Part shown: positions 40,007-48,500 of the stretch, piece by piece | Layout: every line of letters begins with the position of its first letter | How positions within the stretch are numbered: position 1 is the stretch's first letter | Source of the DNA: Trypanosoma brucei gambiense DAL972 | Taxonomy: Eukaryota > Euglenozoa > Kinetoplastea > Trypanosomatida > Trypanosomatidae | Reading direction: 5' to 3' | Assembly: GCF_000210295.1 (NCBI RefSeq) | Contig: NC_026743.1 | Span: 3,100,001 to 3,164,000 of the forward strand | DNA length: 64,000 bases | Program-made: the position numbers and the translations under genes | The notes under the pieces: generated by a model | Database searches by the model: none | Told to the model about the DNA's origin: nothing | What the model saw: the letters and a program-made list of their open reading frames with translations, nothing else

Positions 40007-40808
40007 ACTAAAAAATATAATATTTGACACAGTCTGCGTGTTGAGTTGCAGTGTTGTTGCAGACAGTTATATTCACTTTTGATCAAAACAAAACTGACAG
40101 CCGTTGCTCTAGCCGTCACACCTGACTTAACGCGACTACCCCTTTTTTCTATATTAACTAAGCCACTTCCTGAGCCACACAGGTCAGGTTGCCTATGAAT
40201 AAACACATGAAAATCATTGTTCAAAAAAAAAGTGAAAGTATGGGATAAATGTTGTGCATGTGTGGCGAATCAACCGGGGAGTGAGCATCAAAGAAAGGTT
40301 ATGTGCCGAAAGGAGGGAGGAAGCGATACACCACAAACAATTCTAGGCGGAAGACACTCAACCTATCCCCGTGATACGAGTCTTTCCACAGCAATATCAT
40401 CCGCCAAGGAAAAAAAAAAAGAAATTCCGCATACCTTAAAAAAGAAAAAAAATGGCAAAGCGGTGGTGCGAAATAAAGGAAATGTTACAAGTAATGACAC
40501 AAGAAAACGCGGTGATTACAAACTGAAAAGGTTCACACTACACCCACCTCAACCTCTTTGAACTTGTTCAGGATCGATTAAAGTGTTGCCAGCTCAACTC
40601 TCCGCATGGTTTCTCCTCCACAAAATTATTGACACTACTGCCGTTGGTAAGACACAAACACGCGCACACACGCCGCAACGGGCAGACCACTGCTCGAGGT
40701 GCAAGTGTTTTGGTACATGCGTGTGGTGGCTACGTCAACACGGAACATGCAACTGCCACGCAACGGCGTAAAGAAGAAACTGTGGTGGGATGCAAGAGGA
40801 TAAGTTGT
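40007..40808. other. Intergenic spacer, 0.8 kb
   Basis: Two long A-rich runs on the plus strand (about 40409-40421 and 40438-40452) are pyrimidine tracts on the coding strand and probably guide trans-splicing of the zinc-finger gene. No gene seen. Confidence 0.55.
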
Positions 40809-43800
40809 CTAGCCTGCGGGTGTCGAAGGCGACAGTGTTATTCCCTGGGAACGACCCTCTCTGTTTGAGGTAGTGGATATACTTTGGTCGCTCACCATAG
40901 CTCTGCTACCGTTCACAAGATTACGGTCCTTCATGGATTCCCACTGATGTGATGGCGGAGCTAACGGACTGCCCGACGAATGCAAAGAACAGCCCACACT
41001 TTGAGGACATCTCTCAAGCGACTGTGGTAGCCCTACAGGCGACATGGTCAACGTACCTACTAAGTGCCCATATCCAGTCACATGTTTTTCCTTACTTTCT
41101 CCTTTCGGCTGGATGTGGGAACAGTTCGCAGATGGGACAACAAGAGCGGGGTATTCAGTGATATCACTGAGCAGTGATTGTTCGGTGTATTGAACTCCTT
41201 CCGTACCATCCTTGGCGCGCGATGGCAAATGTATTCCACTAATGAGCGACAAGTTGGCCGAATGGTGGGCGTGCCACTGCGAAGCGTTGCTTTGCGAAGC
41301 TTCCACAAGAGTTGCTACAGAAGGGCACCATATCAAAGGTTTGTGTAAGTCCGCCGTGCCATCTGATCGAAGTGGACTATGCTCCGTGCCCGCCTCCTCC
41401 GTTGTAGGGTTCGTTGAAGGAAGTTGTGGTGCCTGCGGTTCACAATGACGGAGGTGCTGCGTGGCAATTCCATCGCTATAAACGGTGCTCCGATCACGGC
41501 CGCCAACAGACTGGGCGCCAAAAGGAACCGCGCCAGCACAACCCACATCATGTGGAGCGCCACGCAAAACGTCGACTTCATTCCGCGGTTGTGGTAATCC
41601 CTGTGTTGTCCTGTTATTGAGTTGAGGAGTCACTGTCCTTTTGCTGGACAGAAACCCCTCCGATTGTGTCGCGGGACTTGAACCTATCTCTTTCGAGTGT
41701 GCCAGCGGGAGGTCTTCACTGGAAGCTTCACAAGAAAGCGGATGCCTCCCACTCGCAAAAGAATAGAAAACAAGGACGTGTGACTGAATCCAGCGGTAAC
41801 AGTCACGCAGAATCTTCCCGACCATTTGGTTCACATTGAGAACCTGAATTGCCTCCTTCAGTTCCGAAGCAGAATGCTTGCAAAGATAGTTTTGGCACAC
41901 GATACCAATCTCAAAGGGTAACGACGAGGGGTCCGAAGAAAGAACAAGACGCAGACAACTTCCAAAGGTACCGGTACCTAGTTTATATAAGTCACTTATG
42001 TGCTGAAGTGTGGTGCAAAGAGCTGAAAGTGCTCTGGCATATGGAGCCTTTGGCGATTCTCCACCTTTCACAACGGCGAGCAAAGTGTGCTGAGCATTCA
42101 AAACTGCATCTTCCACCGATATCGGATACATGGCAGTAACACCACTGGGTGGTGTCGCTCCCGCTTGAATGTCGTGACTCGGTAATGGCATAGGGAGCGT
42201 AGCGCCAGACGCAGTGACTATCAACCTTATTTCGTCCTCCATTCTCTTCTGTTTGTCGATTATCCCACGTAACTGAGTGTCGTCAACCTTACATTTTGCA
42301 GCCCATTCCTCTGCTGCACTCGAGTTCTGGACAAGGACAGAAATCGTCTGCCGCATGTCCTCCACAGCCGCCCGCAAAAAAGATAATTGCTTCTCTTGCT
42401 CTCTGCTAACTTTACCCTGAGTGGACTCTGTTGACTTTACGCCTGACAAAATTTCTGCGGCTTCGGTCTTTAGCCGTAGTCCCTCCAATTCCCCATGAAG
42501 TTGGGCAACCGATGCTGATAACACGTCTAAACGAAGTTCTAATGCGTCGTCTTGTGTGGACCGCACCTCTTGTGACCGTTCGGCACGATCCTCCCTGACG
42601 CTTGGTACTAAGGTACAAGATGCTTCAGTGGAAACACGCTCCGTAGCGTGAATTACCTCTGCACATAACTTTAACAACTCCCTCCGCACCTCATGGCACG
42701 AATCCGCATCTTCTTTCCCCAGGGCAAGAAAACGTTGTTGCTGCTCCAGCAATTCACAACTTACTGCACGATCCTCCGTTGCACGGCGCGACCATGCAGC
42801 CTCATGCTCAGCGATACAGGACCACAGGCGCTCCTCCTGTGTCCTACCTAGTTCCCGCTGTTGCGTTAAGTACCCCTGCACTTGTTGATAGAGGGATTCG
42901 TGGTGTGATTTGGCGAATTTTTCTACGGTATCACCAATAGCTAGAAGCAATGCCGATGGCAGAGCGTTCTTTGGTGACATGTCTTTATCTTGAAACGAAT
43001 CGCTTTGTTCAATAAGTGAAGCGAGCCGCTGAGAAACGTTACTTGTAATTTGTTCCATGAAGGAGTGGTCGTTCAGCAGTACTCCAATCACCGAATCCAG
43101 TTGCGCGGTGGTGTTATCGCAAGACCTACCGCAAGCAGCTGTATCCTTACTGCCGCTCCAGTTAGACATGGTAAAAACACCCTCCTCATCACTACTACTA
43201 TCAGTATCTAGCACACTGGATTCGTACATTCCGCGCCTACCCCTTTGCTTCTGTTTACCCCGTTTTCGGGATGGAGAAACCACCATTTTGCTGTGTCGGC
43301 GAACAGTGTAGACAGTGGAAGCAGTTGAGAGGCGCCCCGCCAAGTGGACGAGAAGAGTATTCCGATATGTATTTTCATCCAGCGCTATTCGCTGCCGAGC
43401 GGTGTACTCCTGCTGCTCAAGCCGCCAGAACACCCACTGGCATTCCACTGACGGCAGCTGCCGAACTACCCTCAACACACTCTTAGCAAGAGATTCTCTA
43501 CGGTGAGGTCGGGGCATTCCTTTCGAAGCAGCACCAAAACTGCAGCTGCTTCCTGCATCAACTGTCCCTGCACCACACAATCCGGAAGAACTGTTATCAT
43601 CGCTCTCAGAGGAGACAAGTGTGTTCAGATTGTTAGCGTCGTTGGTGTTATTATCATTTAACCGTACTGCGCTGCGTCCTCTTTGGACCTGAATGCCTTT
43701 AGTTCCGTCTTTCAAAAATGAGGATGATGTCCCTTTGGTTTGAGTTACCGCCCCCGGACAACGGGACGACCTGATATTACCTGAGTGTGTCCCCTCCATC

Positions 43801-44162
43801 CACACATTCTCATCCGGCTTATCATACTCCAGCCCCACCTTATCTCTGAGCTCGCAGAGTGTCTCCCACATATGCTGTACAACCCAAGGATTAACGTGCT
43901 GGACACGAGACTCCAGCTGATGAATGCGCGTCTCAACACATCTAAGGCCTCTCCGAACCACATCAACTTCCTTCACAGTGGCGCTCGTTACCTCTTTCTG
44001 ATATTGTGTGTTCAGTACTCGGCCACGGGACGTCACGGTTGTCCCTGGTGCGGCGCCGCACGGCGATGAGACAACACCGCCAGTAGCCGTAGTCGTGGCA
44101 ATGCTAAGTGGCGTGTTCGTCACAATGGCACCCGCCTCCCTTGCATGCGGGGGAGTACTCAT
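40809..44162 (-). CDS. Hypothetical coiled-coil protein, 1117 aa
   Basis: Not recognised. The ATG at 44162 begins a Thr/Ala-rich N-terminus, followed by a helical pair (VDVVRRGLRCVETRIHQLES). Residues ~375-650 show long heptad-rich helices with many Glu, Gln and Leu (QGYLTQQRELGRTQEERLW; LELRLDVLSASVAQLHGELE), a probable coiled coil. A compact helical region follows at ~690-800 (ALSALCTTLQHISDLYKLG), and the last 300 residues are disordered, Ser/Pro-rich. A basic patch (RKRGKQKQRGRRG) near residue 300 and an acidic Ser/Asp run beside it suggest regulation by phosphorylation, but this is inference. Cytoskeletal or basal-body proteins of kinetoplastids often look like this. Confidence 0.8.
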   Translation of the reverse strand: MSTPPHAREAGAIVTNTPLSIATTTATGGVVSSPCGAAPGTTVTSRGRVLNTQYQKEVTSATVKEVDVVRRGLRCVETRIHQLESRVQHVNPWVVQHMWETLCELRDKVGLEYDKPDENVWMEGTHSGNIRSSRCPGAVTQTKGTSSSFLKDGTKGIQVQRGRSAVRLNDNNTNDANNLNTLVSSESDDNSSSGLCGAGTVDAGSSCSFGAASKGMPRPHRRESLAKSVLRVVRQLPSVECQWVFWRLEQQEYTARQRIALDENTYRNTLLVHLAGRLSTASTVYTVRRHSKMVVSPSRKRGKQKQRGRRGMYESSVLDTDSSSDEEGVFTMSNWSGSKDTAACGRSCDNTTAQLDSVIGVLLNDHSFMEQITSNVSQRLASLIEQSDSFQDKDMSPKNALPSALLLAIGDTVEKFAKSHHESLYQQVQGYLTQQRELGRTQEERLWSCIAEHEAAWSRRATEDRAVSCELLEQQQRFLALGKEDADSCHEVRRELLKLCAEVIHATERVSTEASCTLVPSVREDRAERSQEVRSTQDDALELRLDVLSASVAQLHGELEGLRLKTEAAEILSGVKSTESTQGKVSREQEKQLSFLRAAVEDMRQTISVLVQNSSAAEEWAAKCKVDDTQLRGIIDKQKRMEDEIRLIVTASGATLPMPLPSHDIQAGATPPSGVTAMYPISVEDAVLNAQHTLLAVVKGGESPKAPYARALSALCTTLQHISDLYKLGTGTFGSCLRLVLSSDPSSLPFEIGIVCQNYLCKHSASELKEAIQVLNVNQMVGKILRDCYRWIQSHVLVFYSFASGRHPLSCEASSEDLPLAHSKEIGSSPATQSEGFLSSKRTVTPQLNNRTTQGLPQPRNEVDVLRGAPHDVGCAGAVPFGAQSVGGRDRSTVYSDGIATQHLRHCEPQAPQLPSTNPTTEEAGTEHSPLRSDGTADLHKPLIWCPSVATLVEASQSNASQWHAHHSANLSLISGIHLPSRAKDGTEGVQYTEQSLLSDITEYPALVVPSANCSHIQPKGESKEKHVTGYGHLVGTLTMSPVGLPQSLERCPQSVGCSLHSSGSPLAPPSHQWESMKDRNLVNGSRAMVSDQSISTTSNREGRSQGITLSPSTPAG

Positions 44163-45660
44163 CGGCTCCAGGGAACTTCGAGTGGGATAATGTTACGCAC
44201 TTAGCGCCTTCCCACTTCGTACGAGTGCCCCCGATGGCACTACCAACTTCCCTTTTGTTGTTATTACCCCAAGGCACAATGAGAAGGAAACTTGAAAGAA
44301 GAAGACGCAAGAAGTTATTAAACCAGTTTGAAGAAGACGAACTCTAAGCGATGGGGTGCTGTTGTAAAGAAGCGACAATTTTTGGTATTGTGGTTAAGGA
44401 ATCTCATTAAATGGAAGTTCCTACCTTTTTTCTCTTTGTCCTTAAACTGCTAGACCTCACTTACACCCCTCTTCCTGTCGTTCAGTTGGGGCGAAAAGGG
44501 CATTTCCCATAATATTAGTAATAGTGTTCAAAAAAAGAAAACGAAAAAGTAAAATCTGTGACGCTCCTACATTGCGAGAGTAATGTATCGCCCCACACCA
44601 CTCAACGCGTGCATCGACTTCCACCATGCACACGCAGCCATAAAGTCGTGGTTCACCAACTTCTCTCAATACCCTTCACCGCAGAAGTGCATAACAAAAC
44701 ACACGATAAACGCAACACCAGCAACAACCGCAGAGGGTTGTCAGCACCGCCGCATACATCTCCTTACCCTTCTCCATTGCATTTCCCCTCCGTTACTTCT
44801 TCCCTTCTATTCCCTCGCGGTGACCTACGATAGCGTCAGCCACGTAGTAGAGGGAGAAGACGCAGGATCGAAAGAAAAAATAAAATGAGCGATAAATATT
44901 TTCACATATAAATGTGCCGAAACGTAGATAGAGGTAACAAAAAGAAAAATCTCCCTTGAGCTAGGTAGCCGCCCCCCACCTATGGAATGAAGGTACCAAT
45001 CCACACAGCTATTAATGCAACTGAATGCACGTTCTCAAATCTCATCGCCGTAACATCCGCTCCCCTTGAGCACCCGCGACAACGACTAACCTTTGTGTAC
45101 ACACCACGCTTCCCTCTTCCCCGCAAACAATTCCCTCCCAGCCTCCGCTACCATCACTGACGACACTCAAGAGAAAACTTAACGTCCGGGGCCCCACCTC
45201 ACTTCTCGACACTGAGAACTAATCATTAACTGATAACACATATTTCGAAGACCAGTCACCAACAATGAGGTTGTGGTGGGTGCATCCTCATGTTCTTTGT
45301 GCCCGCACCAGTCACAGAAGCGCTGCGTGTGCTCCGACGAAATTTTGTCGTGTCTTTCCTCCTCATCTTTCCTTTCCTTCGACTATTTTTTATTTACCTT
45401 TTCCCCTCGTGCATATAGCCCTTTCGAACACCAAACAAACTCCAACCAGTGGCACTCTACCGTTTCTCTTTCCACTTTTCCCACAGTGAGGCCACCACCG
45501 CGTTGTATCCTCAGCTTTGACCATCACTTCTTTCAGTGTAAACCCCGTTTACCTCCTTTTCCTTTTTCTTCACTCATACTCCCCACTTCAGCTCAACATG
45601 GCGTTCGTTTAGACCTGAGACACGTCGTGCCCATACCCATTAATGTGTTGTTCCTGATTC
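44163..45660. other. Intergenic spacer, 1.5 kb
   Basis: The right part (about 45330-45600) is strongly pyrimidine-rich on the plus strand, so the EF-Tu 3' UTR would be purine-rich. Frames on the plus strand here reflect that composition and were not accepted. No gene seen. Confidence 0.6.
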
Positions 45661-47073
45661 TTACTTCTTTTTCTTGCTCTTCCCCGTTACTGCCTTTACT
45701 TGCTTGACACCCTCGATGTTAACTTTCGGGTCGAGAGCCAAGCACTCCGTTACAGCGCCCCAGCCAACAGTGATCTTCCCCTCGCGGATGGTAAACTTCA
45801 ACCCCTTTTCCATTGGCATTGGATAGGCAAGTGTCAGCACCAACTCGCGACTATCACCGGGCATGCAAACGAGTGTCTTTTCGAACTCCTTCAACTCTGC
45901 ATCCTTCTTCTTTTGCTCATCCGCGTCCTTCCCATACTTTTTGTTCAACTCAGCAACCTTCTGCTCACTTTCGGGGAAATTGAGATCCGCCGTGACATCG
46001 GCACAGCGAAAAAACAACTGTGGACGGTAATGGGGACTAAAAGCTGTGTGCCTCCCGCCCTCGTCCTTAGTAAGTACGTAGACTTGTGCACGCACTTTGT
46101 TAAAGAGTTTAGTGGCGCCTGGAGCCGATAGGACCATGCCGCGCTCAACGTTGTCCTTGGACAAAGTCGTTGTATCACCAGTTCCCAAAATGCTCGCGCC
46201 AACAGAATCGCCAGGCATACACTCCTCCAGTGTCTTGTGGTACATTTCAATACCTGTTACTTTCACGGTTAGCTTCTTCGCACTGAAGCCACTGAGCTCA
46301 GCGTCGGCGCCGAGCTTCATGAGGCCCTGATCAACACGGCCCGTGACAATGACAGATTTCTTGTCTTTTCCAATTTCGTAGACGTGCTCAATAGGCATTA
46401 GAAATGGCTTCTCGGTTGCACGGGGTGGGTCAGGAATCCATTCATCACACTTCGCTACCAACTCCATGATCCGTGCTTCGCTATCGGTGTCACCCTCGAG
46501 TGCCTTAACGGCGGAGCCACGTACAAGTGGTGTTTCCTCAGCGGGAAACTTGTACTTCTCCAACAGCTCACGCAACTCCATCTCCACCAGCTCAATCATG
46601 TCCTCTTGACCCTGCATAAGATCACACTTGTTAATGAAGCCCACAAGGGCAGGAAGACCAATCTGTGAACAAATAAGCAAATGCTCACGAGTTTGCGGCA
46701 TGCAACCGTCGTTAGCGGCAACGACAAGGATGCCACCATCCATCTGCGCGGCACCAGTAATCATGTTCTTCACAAAGTCCATGTGACCCGGGCAATCTAT
46801 GTGACCATAATGCCGCTTCTCCGACTCATACTCCACGTGTGTAGCGTTAATGGTAATCTTTCGACTCTTTTCCTCGGGAGACTTGTCGATTGCAAAATAG
46901 TCGAGGGCTCTTGCCTTACCTGCCTTCGCCAGAACCGTCGTAATGGCAGATGTCAACGTTGTCTTACCATGATCAACATGACCAATTGTACCAATGATAA
47001 GATGTGGTTTACCGCGAACAAAGGCTTCCTTCTTTGCGTTTAAAAGAGAACAGCGAAAGGCAGCGCGAAACAT
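45661..47073 (-). CDS. Mitochondrial translation elongation factor Tu, 470 aa
   Basis: Delivers aminoacyl-tRNA to the mitochondrial ribosome in a GTP-dependent way. All GTPase motifs are intact: GHVDHGKT (31-38), DCPGHMD (93-99), NKCD (148-151) and SAVKAL (187-192). Domains II and III follow, ending [11 protein letters not shown], so the canonical GGRTVG turn is altered. A charged insert of about 35 residues (roughly 368-402, [20 protein letters not shown]) splits domain III; a unique essential subdomain in trypanosomatid EF-Tu has been published, and this insert agrees with that. The C-terminus is Lys-rich (GKSKKKK). The first ~20 residues ([15 protein letters not shown]) are a typical mitochondrial presequence, so the ATG at 47073 is chosen; the frame is open to 47316, but that part lies upstream of, or across, a candidate splice acceptor. 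Confidence 0.96.
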   Translation of the reverse strand: MFRAAFRCSLLNAKKEAFVRGKPHLIIGTIGHVDHGKTTLTSAITTVLAKAGKARALDYFAIDKSPEEKSRKITINATHVEYESEKRHYGHIDCPGHMDFVKNMITGAAQMDGGILVVAANDGCMPQTREHLLICSQIGLPALVGFINKCDLMQGQEDMIELVEMELRELLEKYKFPAEETPLVRGSAVKALEGDTDSEARIMELVAKCDEWIPDPPRATEKPFLMPIEHVYEIGKDKKSVIVTGRVDQGLMKLGADAELSGFSAKKLTVKVTGIEMYHKTLEECMPGDSVGASILGTGDTTTLSKDNVERGMVLSAPGATKLFNKVRAQVYVLTKDEGGRHTAFSPHYRPQLFFRCADVTADLNFPESEQKVAELNKKYGKDADEQKKKDAELKEFEKTLVCMPGDSRELVLTLAYPMPMEKGLKFTIREGKITVGWGAVTECLALDPKVNIEGVKQVKAVTGKSKKKK

Positions 47074-47625
47074 AGTGACCGAACGAAATTTGTCCTTTCG
47101 GTTACCGTAAAGCACGAGGAATGCGCGCTCCTCCAAATGTAAACTATCACAAAATATCCCCTTATTCGGTGGACTAACCTTTTCCCCTGATGCTGTGTAT
47201 TTGTTTTGTAAACCCACCTGTGGGGCTAGCTTCCTTTGGCCACTTGCGACTAAAATGAAATGTGAAGAAATTGGGCTACAAGTTGAACATTGTAGAGGTG
47301 CATGAAACACCAACAAATGTAAATTGTGTTTGGAACCGCTTTACACATAGAAAAGTTGCTCTGGGGACTGAGGTACCGCTATCCGCGAAGGTGACGTATG
47401 GAAAGTGAGCGTTGACTAACCACTTGTGTCTCCTCTATGTTTGACTCATTTTTGTTTACATCAGTATGGCCCACGGAGCAACCCCTTCGGCACAGCGGCA
47501 GCGCAGTGGTTGCACACCTCTAGCTCTATAACAGCACTTTCCACTTCATAGGAAACCTGCGTCTCGTGCTCCCCTCCCATGTAGATTGTGTTGCCTTCCG
47601 TACCGTGTTAACACCTCATTCCCAG
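47074..47625. other. Intergenic spacer, 0.55 kb
   Basis: 5' UTR of EF-Tu and presumed 3' UTR of the dynein light-chain gene. An open extension of the EF-Tu frame occupies 47074-47316 but is not regarded as coding. Nothing else seen. Confidence 0.55.
47250..47275 (-). promoter_or_regulatory. Predicted spliced-leader acceptor for EF-Tu
   Basis: Coding-strand TTTCTTCACATTTCATTTTAG, with AG at 47251-47250, would give a 5' UTR of about 176 nt and would cut off the in-frame N-terminal extension. Prediction only. Confidence 0.35.
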
Positions 47626-48225
47626 TTAAATCACGCTCCAATAAACACTTACCACTGCGTAGACATGCGCAGAGAGGTCATGCGCATGGTTCACCCACCC
47701 ATCCGCCTGGCCATAGTAGCAACTAGAACACAAGTGAATGCCCGCACCTGATTTCCGCATGATTACACAGTGAACAACAAATTTGTAGGGGCGGCGCATT
47801 GCCAGTAGTTTTTCCATAATTCCATCGCAAATGTGTTGAATCCATCCGTGTGCTTTGATATGGTCGTAGCGCTGCGCGTCATCTTCGCCACCCTCGTCAT
47901 CAAAGCAAGGGCTAAGGACCTGCAGGATAATGTTCTTCACATCATTAGCGGGAACACCGTTAATGTCGACGGCAGCATCCGGCGCCGACCCGGTTCCTGC
48001 TGCAGTGTCTTCCTCCTCGCTGTCATGATCTTCCTGTGCACCAGCTGGTGGTCCCGTAGCAGCTGCCGGAGCCGCTGAGGACCCCATCGCTTCCTTCTCG
48101 GCGTTGGAACTAGATCCCGCCTCCTGCCCTGACACCGTTTCGGGTGAGTCGTCAGCGGCAACTGGTGCGGGTGCGGTGTCAGACCCCGGGCTTTTAGGCC
48201 CCTCCTGAGGCGTCTCATCAGACAT
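47626..48225 (-). CDS. Tctex-type dynein light chain, 199 aa
   Basis: DYNLT proteins are dimeric light chains that bind dynein intermediate chains, in cytoplasmic dynein or in the flagellar and intraflagellar-transport motors. Residues ~93-199 are the Tctex fold: helices with YDHIKAHGWIQHICDGIMEK, then strands PYKFVVHCVIMRKSGAGIHL, CSSCYYGQADGW and a final VYAVVSVYWSVI, matching the human [20 protein letters not shown] pattern. Residues 1-92 are an acidic, Pro/Ala/Ser-rich disordered extension, which short DYNLT1 lacks but TCTEX1D-type axonemal members may have. ATG at 48225, with a textbook acceptor 100 nt upstream. Which dynein it serves cannot be told. Confidence 0.9.
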   Translation of the reverse strand: MSDETPQEGPKSPGSDTAPAPVAADDSPETVSGQEAGSSSNAEKEAMGSSAAPAAATGPPAGAQEDHDSEEEDTAAGTGSAPDAAVDINGVPANDVKNIILQVLSPCFDDEGGEDDAQRYDHIKAHGWIQHICDGIMEKLLAMRRPYKFVVHCVIMRKSGAGIHLCSSCYYGQADGWVNHAHDLSAHVYAVVSVYWSVI

Positions 48226-48325
48226 ACGAAATACCCTCTAAGGGCACAAAGGAGCAGAACTTTACACAACCGGAAAGAGGTGGAGGGTAAATAATGCGGA
48301 ACAAGTGCGGTTCACAAGCCGTTAG

Positions 48326-48354
48326 CTGCAGAAGAAATAAAGGAAACAAATAAA
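48326..48354 (-). promoter_or_regulatory. Predicted spliced-leader acceptor for the dynein light-chain gene
   Basis: The coding strand reads TTTATTTGTTTCC...ATTTCTTCTGCAG, a long pyrimidine tract ending in CAG (AG at 48327-48326). The 5' UTR would be about 100 nt. The best such site in the window. Confidence 0.5.
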
Positions 48355-48500
48355 TGCGGAAAGAGAATGCCATAAAGTCTCGACTTCTCGCTGTCGGTAT
48401 CCAAAGTTATATAAAGAAAAAGGAACACATTTGCAGTTCCGGTAGGTGTTGCAATATAAGGAGAGACATAACAACACGATCTATGTTAACGGAGGAACGA

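Noticed and set aside
45273..45707. 144-codon plus-strand frame
   Set aside because: Overlaps the end of EF-Tu on the opposite strand and only reflects a pyrimidine-rich tract (Ser/Leu/Pro/Phe).
47074..47316. N-terminal extension of the EF-Tu frame
   Set aside because: Non-ATG beginning, no presequence character, and a candidate splice acceptor within it. The ATG at 47073 gives a typical mitochondrial leader.
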